Source: Austropuccinia psidii (taxonomy: Eukaryota; Basidiomycota; Pucciniomycetes; Pucciniales; Sphaerophragmiaceae). From it: a stretch of DNA of 64,000 nucleotides. Location: assembly GCA_023105745.1 (NCBI GenBank), contig JALGQZ010000014.1, positions 3,567,888 to 3,631,887 of the forward strand, given 5' to 3'. The notes beneath the pieces were generated by a model. It was not told the DNA's origin, did not search any database, and worked only from the letters and a program-made list of their open reading frames with translations. Below are positions 23,302 through 34,713 of the stretch, piece by piece (positions within the stretch are counted from its first letter, which is position 1; each line of letters begins with the position of its first letter). A program made the position numbers and the translations under genes.

Positions 23302-24740
23302 TGTCAGGATGAAACTATTATAAAGGTGTAAATAGTCTAAATACAGCTTTGACTATGTTTGTAACATGATAAAAATTGTTTAAAAAGCTTAATAAGGGTT
23401 TAAAGGTAATTAAATTTAAGATTTAAAGGGCTTTACTATATTTGATATAGTGGTGTTGAGCGCTGTTGAAAGCCCTGGGTGCAGCTTTATCTTTTGGGTT
23501 ACAATAATAAAAGACTACAATAATTGAGATTTATAATTATACCTGATTATTAACAAAGAGTAAAACTGTTTTTGACATTTTACTACATAGGTTATTCAAG
23601 AGCAGGATGAGGAGACAATTCTGGCTGTGAAAAGGCTCCTTTTTATCCTGAAATGGGGTGGAAAGGGTGCTAGACCTTTCCATGTAGAGGAAGTGAAGAT
23701 TTTTTCACTCTCTAGTACTGGCTTGTGGTTTGCAAACAGCCTGTATAGCCTTTATTGGGCTCAGATGTGGTTTTGAAACCACATTTGGGCAGTTTTCACC
23801 AATACAGGGTGAAAAGTTTCATCTGGGGACCTCACAGCCTGATTCTGACGTGTATGACGCGTAGAATGCTGTACAGAAACTGTATGGGACCCCAGTATTG
23901 ACTGAAATATGAGGTATTGAAGTAGAAACAACCTTCTTCGTCTATTTGACACCTCATATTCATGGCTATGGGATATTATCCCATGGTAAGGCTGTATATG
24001 ACAGCAGGTGGGAATCTGACCTTAAAACAGCCATAACGTTGTCAATTCTTGAGATATCAACCTCAAAATTGGTTCAGTGTGTAGCCCTGTATGTGCTCTA
24101 CACAATGGTACCTCATTTGATATGGATATCATTAAATATGGCAAAGTTATCCCATGTACAAGATTTTTGTACATTTGCGTGGTATAGGCAAAAAGCTGTA
24201 TTGAGCTTCTTTGCCCCATACCTTTTGTTCTAGTTGAGCTATGGGGAAATGGATGACACCATCAGATAGCCCTGATTGTGCTCTTCCCAAAAAGACCCCA
24301 CTTCTTGTATCTCACACTAAAACTGTAGAAGTTAGATGAGAGGTGAATGTTTTGTTCACCCTTATTTGGCCTGCAATGACCATAACTCCAGTAATATTGG
24401 TGCTAGTTCAGTTTTTCTGGTACCATTGGATAGCCCTGGCTTAGAGCGTTATTTTGAATACCCATTTGATGGGGTTAAGCCTCTCCTTCTATATTTTAGA
24501 TGAGAGGTGAAAATTAAGGTTTATGCTCAGCAATAACTTTGAGCAGGAATAACTTTGTTATTTCTTGTCCTATGGTGATGGGACTTATATTTTCAGAAAG
24601 AGGTGAGTTTCCTCCTTCCTTTGATACCTTTTGAGCTGATTTGGCTCAGATCCATGTTTTGGTGGTATCTTGGCTATACCATTGGTTTATGGTATTTTGG
24701 CTGTCATGCTTTTGCTCTGGTTTTGAGTCGCAGGCTGACA
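23302..24740 (-). repeat. 5' LTR of element A2
   Basis: This 1439-bp family-A LTR, the same length as the A1 5' LTR, is in minus orientation from TGTCAGGATGAAAC to CAGGCTGACA on the plus strand. A GATAAAA TATA-like box for the minus strand lies near 23643. Confidence 0.93.
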
Positions 24741-25581
24741 TTAGCCACCTCTTCTTCCATTCCTCCAATCTGGAATATATGGGGCAAACTTGACTCGGTG
24801 ATTGTAGCAGTCAATATGGTTTAGGAGTGCAATTAGGGGGATCATATTTCTGAGACGATCTTGGTTTTGCCCAAGATATATTGATTTTAGATAAATGTAC
24901 AGATCCCTCATTATCAATAGGTGTAGATCTTCCTTGTAATTTTTGAATAATATCCAAAATATCCTCCGTATTGACAGTGAGTTCGGGATTAGCTGCTAAA
25001 CAAGTATCAAGGGCAGAGGTTATCCCGTCATGTAGATGAGGAAGAGAAAAGAAAAGGGATAAGGTGGAGATGTTTGAACTATCAAGTGGCCCCAGTTGAC
25101 TTCCAATGGCCTCACCCATGTTGATGGCATGTTGAGTTATATTATGTTGATGATTTGTCAGGTGAAAAATTAATTTGGCATGGTGGATTATGGAAGACCA
25201 GGATGCTTTGCTGAATCGTCATTTGATTGCCTGGTATACTGTCCTCACATTAGGCATAGTTAGCCATGCAATGATTGAGTCGTATAAGGGTCAATCCACA
25301 CTATTGCGGATAAAAGATAAAGCAATTAGATTTCTCTGATAGTTAGCATCTTGTTCTTGCTTTTGGAAGTAATCGGTATCTTCAATAAAGCACATCGACC
25401 AAGTGTCAAATAGATTCCTTGACCAGGCATTAAAATTGGAACTGCTTGAAGATAATCTTGGGCGAATTCAATCAGCAATCAGTGAGAAACGTTGCAAAAT
25501 TTTAGCTTGTTGATCAGCACAAAGTACTGGATCATTAACCAATAAGTTTGAGATGTCAGGCAGTTTAGGATGGTTGTCCAT
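24741..25581 (-). pseudogene. copia-2 Gag remnant
   Basis: This is a minus-strand Gag of Ty1/copia type. The likely start ATG is at 25581 (MDNHPKLPDISNLL). Readable blocks include NFNAWSRNLFDTW near 25425, the frame 25119-24811 (GITSALDTCLAANPELTVNTEDILDIIQKLQG) and a trailing Trp/Lys/Arg block. The same architecture is seen in copia-1 (TPAINTLMETNPEIKI...LLNMIRKI). At least three stops interrupt it. It ends at 24741, the border with A2, and no protease or pol part of this element was found on the other side of A2. Confidence 0.75.
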
Positions 25582-25785
25582 ATTCAATGGCTGGGGAGAG
25601 GGAGTCTTAGAAAGATTTTTTATGGAGAAGAGTTTACCAGAGCAAGTAGTAGAGAAATCCAGGATGTACAGCGACACCGATTGGAAGTTTCCAGAAAGAA
25701 GTAGTACAAGAAAAAAATAACAATAAAAAAAATAACATTTCAATAGTAGTAATCACGCAGTGGCAGTAACGGCCCATAACCTGTT
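25582..25785 (-). other. copia-2 leader with initiator-tRNA type primer site
   Basis: The minus strand reads CAACAACA then GGTTATGGGCCGTTACTG from about 25785 downward. GGTTATGGGCC (25771-25781) is complementary to the anticodon stem-loop of initiator methionine tRNA, a known copia primer. A leader of about 190 bp follows before the Gag ATG. Confidence 0.65.
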
Positions 25786-26156
25786 GTTGCTCAACATTTT
25801 TTATTTATTTGGTTTAAATATTCATAAAATTAATATTATCAAAAATCTACGATTTACTACAAATGATATGGTAGTACTATATTTTTAATTATCTAGGTAT
25901 AGCAGATAAGATATCTCCCCTATTCAGTGTGTACCTGAGATGTAAAAAAATTATTATAAAAATTTTAAAATTAGTAAATTGTAGATAAGTGATAAAAGGG
26001 AAATCTCCCCTGAGGGAGTAATTCGATGATATGTTTTCGACTATTTATATTCTATGTACATGATTATTGATTTGTTAGCATAATTAGATTAGGTTTATTC
26101 ATTATAGGCATATGTATTTTACTATACAATATATTTATTATTGTAAAATATAACAC
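25786..26156 (-). repeat. Probable copia-2 5' LTR fragment
   Basis: This AT-rich segment lies directly upstream of the copia-2 primer site and is cut at 26156 by element E. No second copy is in the window, so the LTR call rests on position. It contains no open reading frame of note. Confidence 0.5.
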
Positions 26157-28091
26157 TGCGAACCTTTGAGATATGACCACATACCCAAAAAGGTCACAAG
26201 AAATATTTAAAATAATTATACATTAAAAATAATTACCTTAAAGCTATAAAAATGCCATAAATTGACATAAAACTTGGTTTAACTTCAAACCAATGAATAA
26301 ACATCCAAAATAAATTACACCATTGGATTCTCCATGATAAATGCACATATACCATTTTTATTGAATGTCTGTAAAGTCAATATTTAATGAGTTATAAGTA
26401 ATAATACCTTATAAAAAACATAGATCATTCTTTATTTCAAAGACCAATGAAACAACACTTGAAATAAATGTTACCATTGTATTCTCCATAAATTTCCACC
26501 TATAAAACAATTAAGAAGCTAAGCTCCAAAGTCAATACTTAAGGAATTAAGCTGAATATATGCACTTTTTTGGTCAACGCATATATTCAAGGATTTTAGC
26601 TAATATCTTTTGAAATATGCATGATAGAGTGATGAACCAAAATAAAAGTCATCACGTAACTACTGTAGGAATACAGAAATGAATTTTATTTCACAAGCTA
26701 TAAACAAGGTTAAAACCTGTAAGGGATTATTGATTAAAAGCAACAGAGCTGTTGACCACTTTGTTGTGAAAGTGGTCCAAACTTAAAAAAAAGTAGACAG
26801 TCAAATTCTACTAGTTCATTCGTGAAGAATTATGTATTGTTTACTATAATATTCAAGGTATAACCCCTTGAAATCATGGTTTGAAGTTTAAAATATTAAA
26901 TTTCAACAGAAAAGATGACTTACAAGGAAAATCATCAAAGATAGAGTTTTGATGATGTAATGAAATGCTCTTGGAAGAATAATAAGGTTATGCCAAGCTA
27001 TTAGAATTCACTCTCTTAATTGCTGTAGCATCTAAATATTAAAAGTTATTAAGGATCGAATCTTGAGCTTAATTTGATCATTTATGATCACTCACTGTAA
27101 CCTTAAATTAAGTTTAACAGTCATATGAGTGATACAATTGGTGAATACTGTTAGTTTATGATTCAAACTAATAAAATCCACAAATCTTGGGGATCTTCCA
27201 AGCCTTGATGTCATCAAACTTAGAGGTATAGTGATAACTCTAAATAATGGCGTAATAATTAGATAAGATGGTTTGATCATGAGGTAATCATCACCAAACC
27301 TTAAAATATTGATCAATTCCAGTGGATATGATCAGTGCACATCAACTAGAAGCCTGTTGGACTCTAGGAGGGAGGTATTTACTATAAATAGAGCTCTTTT
27401 TACTCCGTTTTCCCCTCAGACGCTTACAAAACATTAAATCATTAAATAAAAACGTAATTTCTTTATTATTTATATATAGAACTTTCATATTATTAAAGAC
27501 CAAAGTTAATCTTATAATAATCTGCATCTTTGATGTTATTGTTACAATTATTTAATTTTTTTGTTTAAATATCTCTTAAAAACCTCAATTCCATGTAAAA
27601 TCAAGAAAATTTGTATTTTCTCTTAAATTGTATTGTAACTACAATATAAATAAGTTTTATTTACATTTCTAGGCGTAAATTTATTCAAAATTATTATATT
27701 AAGCATTAAAAGTAGGTTATTTCTCTTATTATAATGATTTTTCTCTATTATTACTTTAATAATTCTATAATTAATATAAATAGTATTTTTATTAATTTAT
27801 GACTTTATTATTAGTAATATTATTGTTATTGATTGTTTTTTATTAATAAAAAACAATTTTTTACGCCTTTATTATTTGTTGGTAACAATAATAAAGTTTT
27901 TTTAAATATATTGTTTATTTTATATTAATATATTTATTGATTATATTATTATATTTATTTAATAATATAATTATTTTTACGCCGTAATTATAATTATTTT
28001 AATCTTATTTATTTCATTTATAAGGACATTCATATTACAATAAGTAAAATGTTAGTAATTTTTACTTACTGTTTCATAGTCAAACCTTACA
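26157..28091 (+). repeat. 5' LTR of element E
   Basis: This 1935-bp LTR begins TGCGAACCTTTGAG and ends AAACCTTACA. It aligns throughout with 34714-36692, with moderate divergence and small indels. The central third (27590-28060) is extremely AT-rich. The first dinucleotide step TGCG differs from TGTG in the 3' copy. Confidence 0.93.
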
Positions 28092-28109
28092 TTTGGGGGC
28101 CTGGCCATG
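28092..28109 (+). other. Primer-binding site of element E
   Basis: TTTGGGGGCCTGGCCATG directly follows the LTR end ACA. It differs by one base from the family-A motif TTTGGGGGCCTGGCCGTG. Confidence 0.75.
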
Positions 28110-28585
28110 ATATTTACTCTTAAAGACCTTTAAAAAGATTCTAATTGGGTTTATCGGATAATAAGCTATAGCTATAATCATAAAATTATATAATAATTCC
28201 ATACTTATTGACTTTAAAAGCTATTGAGGCATTTGGAAAGCAATTGTACTGTCTTACACGTGGTTTTTCACATCCTTAGACTTACAAAAACTTTCTTTGA
28301 GTGACTCTAGTGATTAAAAAAGATACTTTATAAGTTAAAAATAATTTTATATTATAAATTAATTTCATAAAAGAATCATATTCATTTTTATTTTCTTCTT
28401 TAAAAATAAAAACATAAAAAATATAAAAAACCAATAAAAAAGTTATTTTATTCATTTTAATTTCATTTCTTTAGTTATTTTCACTTTTTTAAAGATATAA
28501 AAGCAATTTTTACATGGAAAATTGCCATATCTTACCAAAAATAACACTTTTATATAAAAAACTTATATTTATTTGTCTTTTTTAG
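28110..28585 (+). other. Element E leader
   Basis: AT-rich untranslated sequence without a gene. It ends in a pyrimidine-rich acceptor (TTTGTCTTTTTTAG at 28572-28585), implying an upstream exon that I could not locate. Confidence 0.55.
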
Positions 28586-29490
28586 TGTTTAAAGACAATC
28601 CAACAGAGGACAACCAAACCACTGTTGAAAGATTGGTGGAAGAAACTTGTCAAAGTTCTCCAACACCAATAATCACTAAGAAAAAGAAAGCCAAGAAATT
28701 GGACTTTCCAGGACCCACTATTCCGGACTCTGAAGGTGAGTACCTCATTTAGAAATTGCCATAAGAAGAATTCCTGTTCTAAAATTTTCTTATAATATGA
28801 CTACCAGAAGAGGCTCCCAATACTCCATCCAATCAGATGGAGCTGGACTCAGAGGTAGAATTGATTCCTCAAAAGGGAAAAGGAAGGGCAATATCCCCAG
28901 TGGAACAGAATCCACACAAGGAAGTGCCTTATCCCAAAGGCAAGTCCCAGAAATGCCCATGATATCTGAACCAGAATTGGAACTAAGTATTAGTGACTCA
29001 AACAGGTACAAATCACATTCATAGGGCTCAAATAGACATTTACATGAGCCAGTACAAACAGTACTACATGGTGTACAAGGACAAAGATTGGGAAATGTTG
29101 CCCCAAATACACCAAGGAGTGATGAACTCCTGGCACATCCTGAAAAAGTTCTTCAAAGAGGAGGAAATAGTGAGATACTCCAATGGATGGAATCAACTAT
29201 CATCCAAGCCTCAAATCAAAAAGATCAAGGAGTACCATGCAAAAAAGAAGGAGGCAACCAAGGAAGAAGCCCCAGTAGCTTCTACCAGCAAGCCCCAAGC
29301 CAACCCACTTCCCCAAGAAGGGAAGAAGAACAAGAAAAAGAATTGGAGAAAACCATATTCCCTCAGCTACAGGATCCCCAAAATCCAAAAAGATGCCATG
29401 GACAATGTCTTCGACATGGCCAGAACTTTGATGGAATTCAAAGACAAAGAGGAGCAAAGAATGAGACCACCCCATTTCCCAAAGAAATAA
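28586..29490 (+). CDS. ORFx of element E, predicted spliced overlapping protein
   Basis: Predicted exons are 28586-28735, 28808-28939 and 29006-29490. Intron 1 (28736-28807) is GTGAGT...ACCAG. Intron 2 (28940-29005) is GCAAGT...AACAG, a GC-AG type. Both introns are phase 1 and both joins lead into the +1 frame relative to gag-pol. The last exon encodes about 160 residues with QIDIYMSQYKQYY, a GWNQ block, a Lys-rich linker (GKKNKKKNW) and YRIPK...[11 protein letters not shown] at the end. The last 38 residues share about 24 identities with the B copy. The gag-pol ATG (28797) lies inside intron 1. I do not recognise the family. It may be an RNA-binding accessory protein, judging only from its basic linker. 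The upstream start codon is not located. Confidence 0.55.
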
Positions 29491-32419
29491 CCTTGTCTCC
29501 TGATATTGTAAATACTTTCACAGAGCTTAAAAATAGTATTTTACCTCTTAAAGACATTAAAAATAGTTTATTATCTTTCCGCGAAATAAATAATAGCTTA
29601 TCATCTTTAACAAAACTTGTTGTACAAAATAAAAAAGAAATTTATAACATAAAATTTATGATTTAAAATAATAAACCAAAAGTATTAATTGATAATACTC
29701 AAAAATTAATACAAGGACAACAAGAGTTGTACAAATACATAAGTTATGTCAAAGAAAAAACTTTGACAATCAATTATGACGTGAGTATTGATAATCTTAC
29801 AGAAAAATTAAACAAATTGAGCATTTCTGTAGAACATTTGAAGAAAAGACTTCATCACACCAAAAATTACTTTTGGACCATGTGGAAAAGAGTGATGAAG
29901 CAAGAATGCATCTGAAAGATGACATTCAAAGTGAAATAAGGCTTATTACTGAAAAAATGGATAAAACTAATGAGGCTAACTCAAATATGCCAAAGTTATC
30001 AACACCATTTTCTCACATAAGAAGCCCTGTTAAACCAAAAGAGGAATTAACAAATCCATTCATAACAGACTTGAGTGACCAAGACAGTAACCAAGTCTTA
30101 ATGAAGGAAGCACCTCAATTAAAAGAATGGCCAACATTCACAGGAGAAGGTGAATATGACCACATGTCATTTATCAAAACAATTGACATGCTACAAGAAG
30201 ATTATGCCATACCAGATGAATTAATAACTGCAAGATTACATTAATTATTTGAAAAATCTGCAAAAAGATGGTATTATGGCATAAGGCAAACAAATGGCAA
30301 AAATACCTGGTCTTGGTGGAAACAAGAAATAATCACCAAGTGGGCTAATGATGCCTGGAGGTACAAGATAGAAAATGCATTTAAAAATTCTTTCTTTGAC
30401 CCAGACAAAGATAAACCTTTAACTTGGTTCTTGAAACAAGCTGAAATACTTAATGCATTGTACCCAGAAATGTCACAAAAAATGGTGCACATGAAAATAC
30501 TCAAGAAATGTGGAGGAGAGCTAGAACATTCCCTAAGAAGCAGGTGTATAGAACCATGCTCCACAGAAGAGTATAGCAATGCACTAGAGGACATAGTGAA
30601 AAGAACAAAAACTTGCAGAACTTGGAAGAAATTGGACATTAAAAGTCCAAATAAGCCATTTATCAAAAAAGATAAATCAAAAGAAGCTTTCAAGCCCAAT
30701 ACATGCAATAATAATGAGCAAAGAAAATTCCATAAATGTGGAGGTATTGGACACTTAGCCAATAATTGCCTCAAAAAGGCAAAGATTAATGAAATTGTGG
30801 AAACAGAAAACAACAATGACAAAGAGGAGGAATCTGACTCTGAAAAAGAGACAGAAGAGTCAGAAAGCTCTGAAAGTGATGCAATTAATTTAATTAATGC
30901 ACAAATTAATAATATTGATATAATCTATGAAGTACTAGATGTTAACTCAAACTTACAACAAGTTGTAACATCTGACACAAACCTGACAAATATACAAGAT
31001 GCCAAAATGTGCAGAACCAAGCCTGAAAAAGGAATGGGATATACAGCTGGAAAATCAAGTATAAGTATTGTTATGGTTGATAACCAGGAAGGAGAAGTGA
31101 ACTTGGATACAGGAGGATATTGCACCTGTGTTGGTAAACGTTATTTAAAAACCATTGTCCCAGACTGGAAAGAAAAACTTATACCAATACAAGGTGTCAA
31201 ATTTAGTAGTGCAAGTGAGAGCATGAAGCCCCTTGGAATAATTGATTTAACACTAATTTTGCCTCACCCCTCACAATGTGTCAGCATTAAAGTAGAGTTT
31301 GTAGTAATGGACAACTGTACTAGTAATCACTTCATACTTGGAAATGACTACTTATCAATTTATGGTATAGATATATCTAACCAAAAAGACAGATATTTTA
31401 CCATAGGAGATAACAAAAGACAGAAGTTTGGCTTCTTACATAACAAAAAACAAATCACAGCTATTAAGAATGAAGAGAAAAGTCCAGAAAAGGACCTTTT
31501 GATATCTGAACAACTAAAATAGGCAGAATTCAATGAAGAATTAACAGATAAAATGAAAGAAAAATTGATTGACCTCTTATTTAAGTACAAAAATGCCTTT
31601 GAAACTGACAAGGAGCCACTAGGTGCCATAATTGGGCATGAAGTGGATATAATTCTTAATGTGGAAAAGCCTTACCCACCTTTACTAAGGAGACCTGCTT
31701 ACCCAGCTAGTCCAAGGGCTAGAGAAGCCTTTGAAGTACACATTAAAGAGTTAATGGACCTTGGAGTATTAAGAAAGGTAGGACATAATGAGCAGGTATA
31801 GGTCACTACACCTGTCATTATAACTTGGCATAATGGAAAATCAAGGATGGTAGGAGACTTCAGAGCCCTGAACACCTATACCATTCCAGACAGATATCCA
31901 ATACCCAGAATCCATGAGACATTGACACAATTGTCACAAGCTAAGTTCATTACAGCCATGGATGCCTTAAAGGGCTTTCATCAAAATTTCTTAACAGACA
32001 ATGCCAAGAAACTACTGACAATAATAGTCCACTCTGGGATTTTTGAATACTTAAGAATGCCATTTGGCATAAAAAATGCACCTTCCCATTATCAAAGGAT
32101 GATGAACACCATATTTCCTGAAGAATTATCAGAAGGATGGTTAATTATCTATATTGATGATATCATAGTTTGCTCAGAAACTTGGGAAAATCACCTTACA
32201 GGACTAGAAAGAGTACTACAAAAAATAGTGCAAGTGAATATGAAAATTTCCCTCAAAAAGTGTCACTTTGCATATAGTGAACTAAAAGCACTAGGACATG
32301 TTGTATCTGGACTTAGTCTAGGAATAGATAAGAATAAAGTAGCAGCAGTACTACTTAAACCAATGCCTCAAACCAAACAAAGAAATGAAATCATTTCTAG
32401 GATTTTCTGCTTACTATAG
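28797..32419 (+). pseudogene. Element E Gag, protease and reverse transcriptase, broken
   Basis: The gag frame starts at ATG 28797 (MTTRRGSQYSIQSDG, matching [16 protein letters not shown] of B). It meets a TAG at 29022 and continues to 29915. It shifts frame near 29880, then runs 29873-31801 with stops at 30244 and 31522. The Gag core (WPTFTGEGEYDHMSFI...WSWWKQEIITKW) is clear. The zinc knuckle near 30727 has lost its first Cys (F-HK-C-GGIG-H-LANN-C). The protease active site is LDTGGYC near 31105. Reverse transcriptase follows with [14 protein letters not shown] and intact YIDD near 32148, and a one-base frameshift near 32380. Confidence 0.9.
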
Positions 32420-34595
32420 ACAGCATATAAAGACCTTAGCAAAAATTGCCAAATCCTTGTATAAGCTATGTGATCAACAAACAGTCTATGAAATGAAAGA
32501 AGAAAGAGTCAAGGCTTATGCAGAATTGAAAAATTCCTTAACAAATTCCCCATTTCTTCTAATTCCAGATTGGAAACTACCCTTCAAACTGTACATTGAT
32601 GCTTGTGGAGAAGGACTAGGTGCTGCACTACACCAGACACAAATTATCAATGATAAACCAGTAGAAGGACCAATTTATTTTATTTCAAGACAGATAAAGC
32701 CAACAGAAGCAAGATATGGAGCAAGCCAAATGGAATGCCTCTGCTTAGTGTGGGCTTTAGAAAAATTTCATTATTACTTGGATGGAACAGTATTTGTTAT
32801 GATTACAGACTGTAATGCTGTAAAATCTCTATTAGATATGAAAACTCCAAATAGACATATGCTGAGATGGCAAATTGCTATCCAAGAATATAGAGGAAAT
32901 ATGACTATTGTTCATAAATCTGGTAATATCCATAAAAATGCAGATGGTCTTAGCATATGGGCTCTAGCAGATACCCCTGACAATCCAGCATGGGTACCAC
33001 AGGAAGAGCACCACATAGAAGGAATATGTGTTACAGACATTGGCACAGAATTTTTTAACCAAGTTAAAGAAAGCTATAAGATAGACAAAAATTGCCACAT
33101 CTTAAGCCAACTTCTAATGAAAGACTGCAAAGACCCATCACTTTCATCAAAATTAGATGAAAAATGGAAAAAGGCACATGATGAAGGAAGATTCCACCTC
33201 CTTGATGGAATCCTTTACCATAGAACAAAACACACATGTGTTATGGCCTTAACAGATAGAACCCTGATAAACACTATTTTACATGAGTGTCATGATAGTG
33301 TTGCAGCTGGACAGCTTTCAGAAGACAGAACACTAGAAAGGGTGAAAACCTGCTCTTGGTGGCCAAATTGGAAGAAAGATGTTGCAGAATACTGCCAAAC
33401 CTGTGACAGATGTCCAAAAGTCAACAGAGCCACAGGGAAGAAATTTGGAATGATGACCCAAATCCAAGAACCAAAATACCCTTGCGAAATAGTTCATATG
33501 GATTGGGTAACAGCATTACCCCCAGGAGGAGACAGAAGCTATAATGCATGCCTAGTATTAGTTGACAGGTATAGCAAAACTCCCATGTTCCTACCATGTC
33601 ACAAAGATGACACAGCTATGGACACAGCCATAATGATATGGAATAAATTAATTAGCCATATAGGCGTATTCCAGAATATTATAAGTGACAGAGACCCAAA
33701 GTTCACTTCAGCATTATGGACAAATCTCCATAACTTGTTTGGGACAAAATTATCATTCTCAACAGCTTACCATCCTCAAACTGATGGTTTGGCAGAAAGA
33801 ATGATACAGACCTTGGAGGACATGATCAGAAGGTTCTGTGCTTATGGACTAGAATTCAAAGATTCTGATGGTTTTACCTATGATTGGTGTACACTAATAC
33901 CAGCTCTTGAGCTGGCATATAAAACATCAATCCATTCTTCTACTGGAAAAACACCAGCAATGCTAGAAAAAGGTTGGAATCCAAGACTTCCTTATGATAC
34001 CCTCAAAAAGGACTGAGTGGACATACATCCAACAGCAAGCAGTTTCAAGATAATGCTTGACAAAGCAAGACACCATGCAAACAGATGTATGCAAGATTCT
34101 TTAAAAAATGCAAAAGAAAGATGGGATAAAAGTCATAAACCACCTGACTTCAAAATAGGAAACTTGGTACTAGTATCAACCCTTAATTTCAATAACATAA
34201 AAGGTCCAAAGAAATTGAAAGATTCCTTTGCAGGACCATTTATGATAAAAGCACTCCATGGACCCAATTCTGTGCAATTGGAACTCACAGGTGAATTTAT
34301 GAACAAACACCAAGCTTTCCCTGTAAGTCTGATAAAACCTTACAGCTCAAGTGACAAGGAATTATTTCCACTAATAAATAAACCCCCACTTGTAATTCCC
34401 CCCTTGGAAGTAGGAGAAGAAAAGAAAATTGTAAAAGTCCTTAAAGAAAGAAGGACAAGAAACAAAAAAGAAAGAGAATGCCTTGTAAGTTATAGAAATT
34501 CAACTCAAGAAGATGAATGGATACTTGACAAAGCTATAACAAATGCTGATAAACTACTAAGAAGGTTTAGACATGAAAGAAAACCTGAAAAATAA
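32385..34595 (+). pseudogene. Element E RNase H, integrase and chromodomain-like tail, one stop
   Basis: The frame runs 32385-34595 with one TGA at 34014-34016. It begins with the reverse transcriptase thumb ([14 protein letters not shown]). RNase H follows: [45 protein letters not shown]. The integrase zinc domain has HECHDS...CQTCDRC. The core has [21 protein letters not shown] and LAERMIQ, the D,D,E set. The tail (GPFMIKAL..., then CLVSYRNSTQEDEW...LLRRFRHER) has the spacing of a divergent chromodomain. Catalytic residues are present, but the frame is joined to the upstream part only through a frameshift. Confidence 0.9.
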
Positions 34596-34713
34596 AAAAG
34601 TTAAGCCTTATTGAGCTTCAAGACTAACAAAGTCTATTGAAGAGGTAGGATAGTGGATGATACCCCCATTACACATATCAGATTGTGGTACAATATTTTT
34701 TGGTGGTAGGTAA
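34596..34713 (+). other. Element E 3' untranslated region and polypurine tract
   Basis: A short stretch after the pol stop ending TTTTTTGGTGGTAGGTAA (34696-34713) immediately before the 3' LTR. The purine run GGTGGTAGG is the likely plus-strand primer. Element B has GGTGGGAGGGAA in the same place. Confidence 0.75.

Larger units (their letters stand above)
13684..24740 (-). mobile_element. Element A2: family-A Ty3/gypsy element, full length, inactivated
   Basis: Minus-strand element with 5' LTR 23302-24740, primer site 23284-23301, leader, ORFx exons, gag-pol and polypurine tract, and 3' LTR 13684-15107. Gag-pol keeps one frame but has about ten point stops and a nested solo LTR (17056-18476). 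No target duplication is visible: the left flank is plus-strand copia-1 integrase ending TTTGG and the right flank is minus-strand copia-2 gag starting TTAGC. The two flanks do not belong to one interrupted element, so the ends were probably brought together by recombination. Confidence 0.92.
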
